Source: Methylobacterium crusticola (lineage in GTDB: Bacteria; Pseudomonadota; Alphaproteobacteria; Rhizobiales; Beijerinckiaceae). From it: a stretch of 46,372 bases of DNA. Both the position numbers and the translations under genes were made by a program. The DNA lies in assembly GCF_003574465.1 (NCBI RefSeq), contig NZ_QOWC01000039.1, positions 1-46,372 on the forward strand, given 5' to 3'. Positions within the stretch are counted from its first letter, which is position 1. Each line of letters begins with the position of its first letter. Under the pieces are notes generated by a model. It had not been told where the DNA came from and searched no databases. It saw only the letters and a list, made by a program, of their open reading frames with translations. Positions 10,197 to 18,860 of the stretch are shown here, piece by piece.

Positions 10197-13145
10197 TCAC
10201 CCGGGCGCGCCCTGTCGAGGTTGCGCGGCCGGCGCCGGCACGAGGGCGGCCGAGAGCACCCGGGCGACGTGCAGGGCCTCGCGCCCGAGCCCGTCGCGGA
10301 TCTGGTGGCGGCAGCTCGTGCCGTCCGCCACCACGAGGTCGCCGGCCCCGGCCCGGCGCAGGGCCGGGAACAGCGACAGCTCCGCCATGGCCAGGGAGAG
10401 GTCGTGTGTGGCGGCCGCGTACCCGAAGGCGCCCGCCATGCCGCAGCAGCTCGACTCGATGGTGCGCACGGCGAGGCCCGGGACGTGGCGCAGCACGGTC
10501 TCGACCGCCCCCATGACCCCGAACGCCTTCTGGTGGCAATGGCCGTGCAGGTGGGCCACGCGCCCGCCCTGGTCGCGCAGCGGCAGGGCGATCCGGCCGG
10601 CCGCGAGGTCGGCGGCCAGGAGCTCCTCGAACAGCAGGCTCGCGCCCGCGAGCGCCGCCGCCTCGTCCCCCGGCAGCAGGGCCGCGAACTCGTCGCGCAG
10701 GGTCAGGAGGCAGGAGGGCTCGAGCCCCACCACCCGGGCGCCGGCGCGCACGAAGGGCATCAGCGCCTCGAGGGTCCGGCGCGCCTCCCGGCGCGCCCGC
10801 GGCACGTCGCCGACCGACAGGTAGGTGCGGCCGCAGCAGAGCGGGCGGGTGCCGCGGCCGGGCGCCACCACCCGGTGGAGCCGGTAGCCGGCCGCCCGCA
10901 GCACGGCCTCTGCCGCCTCCAGGTTCTCGCGCTCGAAGGCCCGGTTGAAGGTGTCGCCGAACAGCACGAGATCGCGAAAGCTCCCCTGCACGTCGCCCGG
11001 GTGGGCGACCTCGCCCCCCTGGCGCCAGGGCCGGCGCCAGCGCGGCAGGGTGCGGCGGGCCGAGAGGCCGAGGTGGCGCTCGGACGCGCGCGCCAGCGCC
11101 GGCACCCGGTCGCGCAGGTTGAGGAGCGGCGCCAGGGCCGCCGCGACCCCGGCGTAGCGCGGCAGGTGCGCCACCAGCCGCTCGCGCCAGGGCAGGCCGT
11201 GCCGGGCGTGGTAGTGGTGCAGCACCTCGATCTTCATCTTCGCCATGTCGACGCCGGTCGGGCATTCCCGCCGGCAGCCCTTGCAGGAGACGCAGAGGTC
11301 GAGGGTCTCCTTCATGGCCGGCGACGCGAGGGCGTCCGGCCCGAGCTGCCCCGAGACGGCGAGCCGCAGCGTGTTGGCGCGGCCGCGGGTCAGGTGCTGC
11401 TCGGCGCGCGTCACCCGGTAGGACGGGCACATCGTGCCGCCGGCGAGCTTCCGGCAGGTGCCGTTGTTGTTGCACATCTCGACGGCGCCGCCGAAGCCGC
11501 CCCATTCCGACCAGTCGAGGGCGGGCCGCGCCGGCTCGGGCGTCCCGTAGCCCTCGGGGAAGCGCATCAGGGTGCGGTCGTCCATCCGCAGCGGGCGCAC
11601 GATCTTGCCGGGGTTGAGCCGGTTGCCGGGATCGAAGGCGTCCTTCACCGCCTCGAAGGCGCGCCCGAGGCGGTCGCCGAACAGGGGCGCGATGAACTCC
11701 GAGCGGGAGATGCCGTCGCCGTGCTCGCCCGAGTAGGAGCCCTTGAACCGCCGCACCAGGGCGCAGGCCTCCTCGGCGATGGCCCGCATCCGGGCGACGT
11801 CGCGGCCCTGCTTCATGTCGAGGATCGGGCGCACGTGCAGGCAGCCCACGGAGGCGTGGGCGTACCAGGTGCCCCGGGTGCCGTGCCGCTCGAAGCAGTC
11901 CGTGACCGCGTCGGTGTAGTCCGCCAGGTGCTCGAGCGGCACCGCGCAATCCTCGATGAACGAGACCGGCTTCGCGTCGCCGCGCATGGACATCATGATG
12001 TTGAGGCAGGCCTCGCGCACCTCCCAGACCGGGCGCTGGCGGGCGGGCTCGACCACCTCCACCACGGCGCCGGGATGGCCGTGATCGGCCATGCAGGCGT
12101 CGAGGCGCGCGAGGTCGCGGCGCAGGTCCGCGAGGTCGTCGCCGGCGAATTCCACGAGCAGCAGGCAGTCGGGCCGGCCCCGGGTGATGTCGGCGAGCGT
12201 CGCGCGAAAGAGCGGGATGTCGGCGCCGAGCACCAGCACGTTGCGGTCGACGAGCTCCACCGCCGCCGGCGCCAGGGCGACGATGTGGCGGGTCGTCTCC
12301 ATGGCGGCGCGGAAGGACGGGAAGTGGCACACGCCCATCACCCGGTGGGCGGGCAGGCGCGACAGGCGCAGCGTCACCGCGGTCGTCGCGGCGAGCGTGC
12401 CCTCCGAGCCGACGAGCAGGTGGGCGAGGTTCGGGCGGGCCCCGAGCAGGGCGTCGAGGTTGTAGCCGCCGACCCGGCGCTGCACCTTCGGGAACATCCG
12501 GGCGATCTCGTCGGCCTCGGCCCGCGCCAGGGCGAGCATGCGGTCGCCGAGGCCGCGGGCGGCGCCCCTCGCCCCCTCGGGCCCGACCCCGAAGGCGGCG
12601 CCGTCGTGCAGGAGGCCCTCGAGCCCGAGCACGTTGTCGACCATCTTGCCGTAGCGCAGGGAGCGGGCGCCGCAGGAATTGTTGCCCGCCATGCCGCCGA
12701 GCGTGCAGCGGCTCGCCGTCGAGGGCTCGACCGGGAAGAACCAGCCGTCGGCCCGGCAGCGCGCGTTCAGGGTCTCCAGCACCATCCCGGGCTCGACCGT
12801 GCAGGTGCCGCGCCCCGGGTCGTAGGCCGTCAGGGCGTTGAAGTGGCGCGAGCAATCGACCACCAGGCCGGCGCCGATCGGCTGGCCGTTCTGCGAGGTG
12901 CCGGCGCCCCGCATCACCACCGGGACGCCGTGCTCGGCCGCGACCTGGAGCGTCGCCGCGACGTCGGCGGCGCCCCGCGGCAGCACCACGCCGGCCGGCA
13001 CGATCTGGTAGATCGAGGCGTCCGTGGCGTAGCGCCCGCGCGAGAAGGCGTCGAACAGGACCTCGCCCGCGACCGCGCTGCGCAGGGACCGCTCCAGGTC
13101 CGCGGCCGGCGGGGCCGCGCCGACGCGCTCGAGAGACCCGTGCAT
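10197..13145 (-). CDS. FAD- and Fe-S-binding 2-hydroxyacid dehydrogenase (YdiJ/GlcD-GlpC-like fusion)
   Basis: A 982-residue fusion. Residues about 45-190 are an FAD-binding type 4 (PCMH) domain with VMRGAGTSQNG and CTLGGMAGNNSCG. About 230-500 is the FAD-linked oxidase C-terminal domain. Next come a cysteine cluster CNNNGTCRK (Cys558, Cys564), a classical 4Fe-4S motif CVSCKGCRRECP (Cys618, 621, 624, 628), and two CCG domains of the GlpC/GlcF type (PLCCGRT near 767, HLHGHCHQKAF near 867, SSCCGMAG near 898). This matches the YdiJ family; E. coli YdiJ is known as a D-2-hydroxyglutarate dehydrogenase, and relatives oxidise D-lactate or glycolate. Electrons would go to the quinone pool. The start at 13145 follows GGAGGGA. 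It shares an upstream region with a divergent glyoxylate-type aminotransferase. Confidence 0.93.
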   Translation of the reverse strand: MHGSLERVGAAPPAADLERSLRSAVAGEVLFDAFSRGRYATDASIYQIVPAGVVLPRGAADVAATLQVAAEHGVPVVMRGAGTSQNGQPIGAGLVVDCSRHFNALTAYDPGRGTCTVEPGMVLETLNARCRADGWFFPVEPSTASRCTLGGMAGNNSCGARSLRYGKMVDNVLGLEGLLHDGAAFGVGPEGARGAARGLGDRMLALARAEADEIARMFPKVQRRVGGYNLDALLGARPNLAHLLVGSEGTLAATTAVTLRLSRLPAHRVMGVCHFPSFRAAMETTRHIVALAPAAVELVDRNVLVLGADIPLFRATLADITRGRPDCLLLVEFAGDDLADLRRDLARLDACMADHGHPGAVVEVVEPARQRPVWEVREACLNIMMSMRGDAKPVSFIEDCAVPLEHLADYTDAVTDCFERHGTRGTWYAHASVGCLHVRPILDMKQGRDVARMRAIAEEACALVRRFKGSYSGEHGDGISRSEFIAPLFGDRLGRAFEAVKDAFDPGNRLNPGKIVRPLRMDDRTLMRFPEGYGTPEPARPALDWSEWGGFGGAVEMCNNNGTCRKLAGGTMCPSYRVTRAEQHLTRGRANTLRLAVSGQLGPDALASPAMKETLDLCVSCKGCRRECPTGVDMAKMKIEVLHHYHARHGLPWRERLVAHLPRYAGVAAALAPLLNLRDRVPALARASERHLGLSARRTLPRWRRPWRQGGEVAHPGDVQGSFRDLVLFGDTFNRAFERENLEAAEAVLRAAGYRLHRVVAPGRGTRPLCCGRTYLSVGDVPRARREARRTLEALMPFVRAGARVVGLEPSCLLTLRDEFAALLPGDEAAALAGASLLFEELLAADLAAGRIALPLRDQGGRVAHLHGHCHQKAFGVMGAVETVLRHVPGLAVRTIESSCCGMAGAFGYAAATHDLSLAMAELSLFPALRRAGAGDLVVADGTSCRHQIRDGLGREALHVARVLSAALVPAPAAQPRQGAPG

Positions 13146-13267
13146 CGCTTCCCTCCCGGTCCGCCCGGACGCCACCGTCCGCCCGGACACCTGCCCTTGC
13201 TTCAAGAGCATTCATAATACAAAATTCAGAACGCCACAAAGCCGCAGGCGGCAGCCGGGAGGATCCG
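13146..13267. promoter_or_regulatory. Divergent promoter region of the dehydrogenase and aminotransferase genes
   Basis: This 122-base region contains an AT-rich core (about 13203-13230, with CATAATACAAAATTC) in otherwise GC-rich DNA. It is the only place from which both operons can be controlled, so it is the likely operator zone of the GntR regulator at 9461-10159. I see no perfect dyad matching a known GntR site. Confidence 0.5.
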
Positions 13268-14461
13268 ATGACCCACGCGCCGGGGCGCCACTTTCTCCAG
13301 ATACCGGGGCCCACCAACACGCCGCTGCCGGTGCTGGCGGCGATCGCCAGGCCGACCATCGACCATCGCGGGCCCGAGTTCGGCCGCCTCGGCCGCGCGG
13401 TGCTGGAGGAGATCCGGCCGGTCTTCGGGACCACCCGGCCCGTGGTGATCTACCCGGCCTCCGGCACGGGCGCCTGGGAGGCGGCCCTCGTCAACACCCT
13501 GTCGCCGGGCGACCGGGTCCTGATGTTCGAGACCGGGTGGTTCGCCACCCTGTGGAGCCGGCTCGCCGGGCGCCTCGGCCTCGAGGCGGAGTTCCTGAAG
13601 GGCGACTGGCGCTCGGGCGTCGACGCCGCGGCGATCGAGGCGCGCCTGCGCGAGGACGGGGGCCACGCCGTCAAGGCGGTCTGCGTCGTGCACAACGAGA
13701 CCTCGACGGGCGTGACCTCGGACATCGCGGCGGTGCGCCGCGCCCTCGACGCCGCCGGCCACCCCGCGCTCCTCCTCGTCGACACGATCTCGTCCCTCGG
13801 CTCGGTCGAGTACCGCCACGACGAGTGGGGCGTCGACGTCACGGTGGCGGGCTCGCAGAAGGGGCTGATGCTGCCGCCGGGCCTGTCCTTCAACGCCGTC
13901 TCCGACAAGGCGCGCGCCGCCGCGGCCTCCGCCCGGTTGCCGAACGCCTACTGGAACTGGGAGGAGATGCTGGCGGCCAACGCGAACGGCTACTTCCCCT
14001 ACACGCCCTCCACCAACCTGCTCCAGGGCCTCGCCGTGGCGCTGGGGATGCTGCGGGACGAGGGATTGCCGGCGGTCTTCGCCCGCCACCACCGCGCCGC
14101 GGCGGCGACGCGGGCCTGCGTGGCGCACTGGGGCTTCGAGACCCAGTGCCGCAACCCGGCCGAGCACTCCCCGGCCCTCACGGCCGTGCGCCTGCCGGAG
14201 GGGCACTCCGCGGACGCGCTCCGGGCCGAGATCCTGGCGCGGAGCAACATGTCCCTCGGCAACGGCCTCGGGCCCCTGGCCGACCGGGTCTTCCGCATCG
14301 GGCACCTCGGCGACTTCCACGACCTGATGGTCACCGGCACGCTCGCGGGCGTCGAGATGGGCCTCAAGGTCCGGGGCATCCCGCACCGCTCCGGCGGCGT
14401 CGAGGCCGCCATGCAGGTGCTGGCCGGCAATGCCGGCCCGGCGGCCCTCGCGGCCGAGTAG
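13268..14461 (+). CDS. Serine-glyoxylate / alanine-glyoxylate-type aminotransferase
   Basis: PLP class-V aminotransferase of 397 residues. It begins with the family signature FLQIPGPTNTPLPV, has PASGTGAWEAAL near residue 65, the Asp/Ser stretch VDTISSLGS near 177, the PLP lysine in GSQKGLMLPPGL near residue 197, and a C-terminal FRIGHLGDFH motif. The family moves the amino group of serine or alanine onto glyoxylate, giving glycine. In methylotrophs serine-glyoxylate aminotransferase (SgaA) works in the serine cycle, but there the gene normally lies with hprA and mtdA; this copy is alone and divergent from a hydroxyacid dehydrogenase, so it may be a paralogue dedicated to that module. Confidence 0.92.
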   Translation: MTHAPGRHFLQIPGPTNTPLPVLAAIARPTIDHRGPEFGRLGRAVLEEIRPVFGTTRPVVIYPASGTGAWEAALVNTLSPGDRVLMFETGWFATLWSRLAGRLGLEAEFLKGDWRSGVDAAAIEARLREDGGHAVKAVCVVHNETSTGVTSDIAAVRRALDAAGHPALLLVDTISSLGSVEYRHDEWGVDVTVAGSQKGLMLPPGLSFNAVSDKARAAAASARLPNAYWNWEEMLAANANGYFPYTPSTNLLQGLAVALGMLRDEGLPAVFARHHRAAAATRACVAHWGFETQCRNPAEHSPALTAVRLPEGHSADALRAEILARSNMSLGNGLGPLADRVFRIGHLGDFHDLMVTGTLAGVEMGLKVRGIPHRSGGVEAAMQVLAGNAGPAALAAE

Positions 14462-14581
14462 GCCCGCCGGACGCGCGCCGGATTCCGGCGCGCCTCGCCC
14501 CGGAACAGGCCCAGGCGCAGCCCGTTGGTCCGGCATCGCGGCCCCTTCGAGGAGCCCGCCAGCGACGCCGGAGACCCCGTG

Positions 14582-14854
14582 ATGCGCCCCCGCGCCCTTG
14601 CCCTCGCGTTCCTGCTGCTCGCGGCCGCGCCCGTGCTCACGGCGGCGCCGGCCGGGGCGCAGCGCCTTCCCGGCTACGATCCGGACGTGACCGGAACCGT
14701 CGAGGGCTGGCCGCGCGGCTACCCCGACGACCCGCCGCGGACGGGCCCGCAGCTCTGCCAGCGCTGGTGCGAGGCCGATCACGTCCCGTGCGATCCGCCG
14801 CACTTCAAGATCGCCGACGGCCGCTGCCGGCCCTGGGGCGGCGGCCGTCGCTGA
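14582..14854 (+). CDS. Small secreted cysteine-containing protein, unknown function
   Basis: A 90-residue product starting MRPRALALAFLLLAAAPVL, a clear Sec signal peptide ending near APAGAQ. The mature part is about 63 residues, Pro/Gly-rich, with four cysteines (CQRWCEADHVPC, then a Cys in DGRCRPWGG) that could form two disulfides in the periplasm. An in-frame codon at 14525 would add charged residues before the signal and is less likely. No family is recognised. Confidence 0.65.
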   Translation: MRPRALALAFLLLAAAPVLTAAPAGAQRLPGYDPDVTGTVEGWPRGYPDDPPRTGPQLCQRWCEADHVPCDPPHFKIADGRCRPWGGGRR

Positions 14855-14919
14855 CGTCCGCTCCCCCGCGACCCCTCACCGCTCCCGCCCGTCACGCGTC
14901 CGGAGACCCGAGCCGTATC

Positions 14920-15780
14920 ATGACCGATTTCCCCAAGCCCCCGTTCGAGCGCCAGAAACCGATCCCCATGCCGGGCCGCGACGCCGAGATGGACCCGCGG
15001 CCCGATTACGGCGAGACGCGCTACCGCGGCTCGGGCCGCCTCGCCGACCGCAAGGCGATCATCACCGGTGGCGACAGCGGGATCGGCAAGGCCGTGGCGA
15101 TCGCCTTCGCGCGCGAGGGGGCCGACGTCCTGATCTCCTACTACGACGAGCACGACGACGCCCGCGACGCCGCCCGCCTGGTCGAGGAGGCCGGGCGCAA
15201 GGCGGTGCTGGTCCCGGGCGACATCAAGGACCCGGCCCATTGCCGCGCCATCATCGAGAAGGCGGTGGCGGCCTTCGGGCGGGTCGACGTCCTCGTCAAC
15301 AACGCCGCCCACCAGTCGACCGTGCAGTCGATCGACGAGATGAGCGACGAGGAGTGGGAGGTCACGTTCCAGACCAACATCCACGCCATGTTCTACCTGA
15401 CGAAGGCCGCGGTGCCGCACATGCGTCCGGGCAGCGCCATCATCAACACGAGCTCGATCAACGCCGACACGCCGAGCCCGCAGCTCCTGGCCTACGCCAC
15501 CACCAAGGGGGCGATCCAGAACTTTACCGGCGGCCTGGCGCAGCTGCTCGCCGAGAAGGAGATCCGGGTCAACTGCGTGGCGCCGGGGCCAATCTGGACG
15601 CCGCTGATCCCCTCCACGATGCCGGAGGAGAAGTTCCGCCAGTTCGGCATGCAGGTTCCCATGAAGCGGCCGGGCCAGCCGGTGGAGCTCGCGCCGGTCT
15701 ACGTGATGCTGGCGAGCCCGGAATCGAGCTACGTCTCGGGTGCCACCATCGCGGTCACGGGCGGCAAGCCGCTGATCTGA
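14920..15780 (+). CDS. Short-chain dehydrogenase/reductase, YghA/general-stress type
   Basis: A 286-residue SDR with the roughly 40-residue N-terminal extension (KPPFERQKPIPMPG) seen in the YghA/general-stress-protein-39 group. The cofactor motif is ITGGDSGIGKA near residue 48, then VNNAA near 126, the catalytic Ser in NTSSINA near 183 and the YATTK Tyr/Lys pair near 196, followed by VNCVAPGPIWTPL. It probably uses NAD(P) to reduce a carbonyl substrate that cannot be predicted. It ends in front of a convergent gene. Confidence 0.92.
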   Translation: MTDFPKPPFERQKPIPMPGRDAEMDPRPDYGETRYRGSGRLADRKAIITGGDSGIGKAVAIAFAREGADVLISYYDEHDDARDAARLVEEAGRKAVLVPGDIKDPAHCRAIIEKAVAAFGRVDVLVNNAAHQSTVQSIDEMSDEEWEVTFQTNIHAMFYLTKAAVPHMRPGSAIINTSSINADTPSPQLLAYATTKGAIQNFTGGLAQLLAEKEIRVNCVAPGPIWTPLIPSTMPEEKFRQFGMQVPMKRPGQPVELAPVYVMLASPESSYVSGATIAVTGGKPLI

Positions 15781-15788
15781 GGGCGGGG

Positions 15789-15804
15789 CTCCCGGCGCCG
15801 GGAG
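15789..15804. terminator. Hairpin between convergent genes
   Basis: CTCCCGG-cg-CCGGGAG, a perfect 7-bp stem eight bases after the SDR stop, with no T-tract. It is a possible bidirectional terminator. Confidence 0.4.
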
Positions 15805-15829
15805 GTCGACGGGGCGCCGGCCCCGCCGG

Positions 15830-16096
15830 TCACCCCTGCATCGGCCGGCCGCCGCCGCGCGCCGCCACGGCCGCCCGGGCGGCCGACAGCGAGATCCGCA
15901 GCACCGTCTGGCCGGTCTCGTCCCTGACCGTCATGGCGAGGTCCGGGCCGGCACCGAGGGGCAGCGTGGCGCCGGCGCAGGAATGCAACCCCTGGATCGC
16001 TTCGGCGTGGGCGGCCCCGGCATCGGCCAGCACGACGCCGACGTCGTCGCGCGCATCCCAGGGCCCCGCCTCGAGGTCGAAGAAGTAGCGATGCAC
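15830..16096 (-). CDS. DUF6894-like small protein
   Basis: An 88-residue protein starting (V/M)HRYFFDLEAGPWDARDDVG, matching the short DUF6894 proteins that are abundant in Methylobacterium and Bradyrhizobium and have no known function. A GTG start at 16096 was chosen because GGAGGGA lies seven bases upstream and the family begins at this HRYFFD segment. The middle holds an ADAGAAHAEAIQ helix; the C-terminus is Ala/Arg-rich. It is convergent with the SDR gene and divergent from the transglutaminase-like gene. Confidence 0.8.
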   Translation of the reverse strand: MHRYFFDLEAGPWDARDDVGVVLADAGAAHAEAIQGLHSCAGATLPLGAGPDLAMTVRDETGQTVLRISLSAARAAVAARGGGRPMQG

Positions 16097-16331
16097 GGCG
16101 TTCCCTCCATGGTTGCACGGGCTATGCCGGACGCGCGGATCCGCGGCTTTCACACAGGATAAACGCCGGAGCGGAACGCAAGTGCCGTTCCGACAGCCTC
16201 GCGGTGCGGAATGCTCGGAGAGGCCGGGCGCCCGGGCGCTGGCCCCGGCCCGGACGGGGCGGGCGCCGGGGCCGGACGGCGCGGGTTTTGCGTCGGGTTC
16301 CGCTGCATTCGAGCGGAAGGGCCGAAGACGC

Positions 16332-17192
16332 GTGCGCTACACCCTGGGCTGCCACCTGGCCTACAAGGTCAGGTCCGAGACGCTGTTCATCTTCAATCTC
16401 GAGGTGGCGCAGCTGCAGCGCCATCGAGATCTCAAGGAATCCTTGCGGCTCGGGCCCGACCTCCCGGTGCGCCGCTACGTCACGCCCGACGTCGCCAACC
16501 GGTACGCAGCCGTGCTGGTGCCGCCGGGGACGTTCAGCCTCGACTACGAGGCAGAGGTCACGCTCGCGGTGCACCGGGCCGATCCGGCCGGCATCGGCGA
16601 GACCGCGGTCAAGGACCTGCCCCTCGACATCCTGCCGTTCCTGCTCCCGAGCCGCTTCGTCTCCTCCGACCGGCTCGCACCCTTCGCGCTGGCCGAGTTC
16701 GCCGACGCCCCGAAGGGTTTCGAGCGCGTGAACCGGATCTGCAACTGGATCCACGACCACATCGCCTACGTCCGCGGCGCCAGCGACGGGGAGACGACGG
16801 CGGACGAGACGCTGCTGAAGCGGGCAGGCGTCTGCCGCGATTTCGCGCATCTCGGCACCGCCTTCTGCCGGGCGCTCGGCATCCCGGCCCGGTTCGTGAG
16901 CTGCTACGCCTACGGCCTCGTGCCCTGCGACTTCCACGCCGTGTTCGAGGCCTACCTCGACGGGCGCTGGTGGCTGTTCGACGCCACGCGCCAGGCCAAC
17001 CTCGACGGGCTCGTGCGCATCGGCGTCGGGCGGGACGCGGCCGAGATCGCCTTTGCGACCCCCTACGGCGAGATGGAGCCGACCGGGATGGAGATCCGCA
17101 TCGACCGAACGGACGGCGCCGACGAGGCGGGCGCCCGCACCACGGACGCGATCTCCACCGAGGAGCCCGCGCCCCACGCCGGCGCCGCCTAG
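16332..17192 (+). CDS. Transglutaminase-like cysteine protease family protein
   Basis: A 286-residue protein with the transglutaminase-like core. The catalytic triad is visible: Cys in AGVCRDFAHLG near residue 171, His in PCDFHAVFEAYLDG near 203, Asp in WWLFDATRQ near 219. The N-terminal 130 residues form the beta-rich domain common to bacterial members. No signal peptide is seen. Such proteins are often peptidases or amidases next to peptide-ligase genes, but no partner is adjacent here. The GTG at 16332 (VRYTLGCHLAYKV) is the likely start: it follows GGAAGG and avoids about 70 residues of low-complexity upstream frame. Confidence 0.85.
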   Translation: MRYTLGCHLAYKVRSETLFIFNLEVAQLQRHRDLKESLRLGPDLPVRRYVTPDVANRYAAVLVPPGTFSLDYEAEVTLAVHRADPAGIGETAVKDLPLDILPFLLPSRFVSSDRLAPFALAEFADAPKGFERVNRICNWIHDHIAYVRGASDGETTADETLLKRAGVCRDFAHLGTAFCRALGIPARFVSCYAYGLVPCDFHAVFEAYLDGRWWLFDATRQANLDGLVRIGVGRDAAEIAFATPYGEMEPTGMEIRIDRTDGADEAGARTTDAISTEEPAPHAGAA

Positions 17193-17248
17193 AACGCCCC
17201 CGGCCGGAGCGGATACCGGATCGGCGCGGGGGCGCGCGTCGGGCGGAG

Positions 17249-17296
17249 ACCTGTCGAGGCAAAGACTTGTCGAGGCAAAGACTTGTCGAGGCAAAG
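17249..17296. repeat. 16-bp direct repeat, three tandem copies
   Basis: Copies at 17249-17264, 17265-17280 and 17281-17296 have the unit ACTTGTCGAGGCAAAG (first copy C for T at position 3), followed by a partial fourth copy ACTT. The array abuts a perfect hairpin at 17301. It lies in the gap between the transglutaminase-like gene and eutB. Confidence 0.93.
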
Positions 17297-17300
17297 ACTT

Positions 17301-17339
17301 GGAGCGGCACCCGATGGCGACGCGGTCGGGTGCCGCTCC
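17301..17339. repeat. Perfect 14-bp inverted repeat (hairpin) next to the 16-bp array
   Basis: GGAGCGGCACCCGA (17301-17314), an 11-base loop, TCGGGTGCCGCTCC (17326-17339). There is no T-tract after it. Together with the array it looks like a composite repetitive extragenic element rather than a simple terminator, and it lies about 140 bases before the eutB start. Confidence 0.9.
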
Positions 17340-17480
17340 GGACGGCCTCGCGCTCGCGGGCCGATCCCGTATGCTGGCGGAAAGGCGCGCCCGGGAGGCC
17401 CCCTCGCCCCGGCTCGCGCCCGCGCCGAGGCGTGTCCTCGGCGAAGCCTGTCCGCCGGAAACAACCTCCGAGGAACGCGC

Positions 17481-18860
17481 ATGACCTACCGCCACGTCGT
17501 CGGCCCCCGGTCCTGGGTCTTCGCCGATCTCGCCGAGCTCATGGCGAAGGCGAGCCCGCCCCGCTCCGGCGACCGCCTCGCCGGCATCGCGGCTGGCAGC
17601 GCCGAGGAGACGGTGGCGGCCCGCTGGTGCCTGGCGGACCTGCCCCTCGCCGACCTCCTGGCCCGCCCGCTGATCCCCTACGAGTCCGACGACGTCACCC
17701 GGCTGATCCTCGACCATCACGACGCCGCCGCGTTCGCGGCCGTCGCCGGCCTGACGGTCGGGGATTTTCGCGAGTTCCTGCTCACGGCGTCCTCCGCCAC
17801 CCTCGCGGCCATCGCGCCCGGCATCACGCCCGAGATCGCGGCGGCGGTCTCGAAGATCATGCGCAACCAGGACCTGATCGCGGTCGCCCGCAAGGCCCGG
17901 GTGGTCACGCGGTTCCGCAACACCATCGGGCTTCCCGGCACCCTCGCGGTGCGGCTCCAGCCCAACCACCCGAGCGACGACCCCGCCGGCATCACGGCGG
18001 CGATCCTCGACGGCCTCGCCTACGGCTGCGGGGACGCCTGCATCGGCATCAACCCGGTCTCGGACTCGGTGCAGGGGCTCACCGGCCTGCTCCACCTCCT
18101 CGCCGAGGTGATCGACCGCTTCGCGATCCCGACGCAGGCCTGCGTCCTCACCCACGTCACCACGACCCTCGCGGCGATGAACCGGGGCGTGCCCGTCGAC
18201 CTCGTGTTCCAGTCCATCGCCGGCACGCAGGCCGCCAACGCCTCGTTCGGGGTGACGCTGCCGATCCTCAGGGAGGCGCACGAGGCGGCGCTCGCGCTCC
18301 GGCGCGGCCCGCTCGGCGACAACGTGATGTACTTCGAGACCGGGCAGGGCTCGGCCCTGTCGGCGGAGGCGCACCACGGCATCGACCAGCAGACGCTCGA
18401 GGCCCGGGCCTACGCGGTCGCCCGCGCCTTCCGGCCGCTCCTCGTCAACACGGTCGTGGGCTTCATCGGGCCCGAATACCTCTACGACGGCAAGGAGATC
18501 ATCCGGGCCGGACTCGAGGATCACTTCTGCGGCAAGCTGATGGGCGTGCCGCTCGGGGTCGACGTCTGCTACACCAACCACGCCGAGGCCGACCAGGACG
18601 ACATGGACACGCTGCTGACGCTGCTCGGCGCGGCGGGCGTGACCTACGTCATGGGGGTGCCCGGGGCCGACGACGTGATGCTCAACTACCAGTCGACGTC
18701 CTTCCACGACCAGCTCTACCTGCGCGAGGTTATGGGCCTGAAGCGGGCGCCGGAATTCGCCGCCTGGCTCGCCGCGATGGGGCTCGCGGACGCGGACGGC
18801 GCGCTCCTGCCCGGCGGCGGGGCCCCGCTGCTCGCCGCCGCGCCGGACCTCGCCGCGTGA
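17481..18860 (+). CDS. eutB: Ethanolamine ammonia-lyase, large subunit
   Basis: Catalytic subunit of the coenzyme-B12-dependent enzyme that splits ethanolamine into acetaldehyde and ammonia. The 459-residue product matches family length and motifs: PYESDDVTRLILD near residue 74, RFRNTIGLPGTLAVRLQPNH near 145, CIGINPVSDSV near 183, FETGQGSALSAEAHHG near 286, and MGVPLGVDVCYTNHAEADQD near 355. The start follows GAGGAA. The stop overlaps the eutC start by four bases. No eutA reactivase, eut shell proteins or aldehyde dehydrogenase are nearby, so this is the minimal non-compartment form, probably for nitrogen or carbon scavenging. Confidence 0.96.
   Translation: MTYRHVVGPRSWVFADLAELMAKASPPRSGDRLAGIAAGSAEETVAARWCLADLPLADLLARPLIPYESDDVTRLILDHHDAAAFAAVAGLTVGDFREFLLTASSATLAAIAPGITPEIAAAVSKIMRNQDLIAVARKARVVTRFRNTIGLPGTLAVRLQPNHPSDDPAGITAAILDGLAYGCGDACIGINPVSDSVQGLTGLLHLLAEVIDRFAIPTQACVLTHVTTTLAAMNRGVPVDLVFQSIAGTQAANASFGVTLPILREAHEAALALRRGPLGDNVMYFETGQGSALSAEAHHGIDQQTLEARAYAVARAFRPLLVNTVVGFIGPEYLYDGKEIIRAGLEDHFCGKLMGVPLGVDVCYTNHAEADQDDMDTLLTLLGAAGVTYVMGVPGADDVMLNYQSTSFHDQLYLREVMGLKRAPEFAAWLAAMGLADADGALLPGGGAPLLAAAPDLAA

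Noticed and set aside
10131..13217. Very long rightward open frame antisense to the FAD/Fe-S dehydrogenase (and similar ones opposite guaB, mgtE, purA, rpoH)
   Set aside because: High GC removes stop codons from antisense frames. The translations are Arg/Gly/His/Val-rich without domains, while the opposite strand encodes recognised full-length enzymes.
17193..17480. Adenosylcobalamin riboswitch upstream of eutB
   Set aside because: No B12-box or expected multi-stem architecture is visible; the region is occupied by the 16-bp array and a simple hairpin.
17189..17482. Small leftward protein gene covering the 16-bp repeat array
   Set aside because: Its apparent repeated peptide is just the translated DNA repeat; there is no ribosome-binding site, and 16 is not a multiple of three, so the frame changes in each copy.
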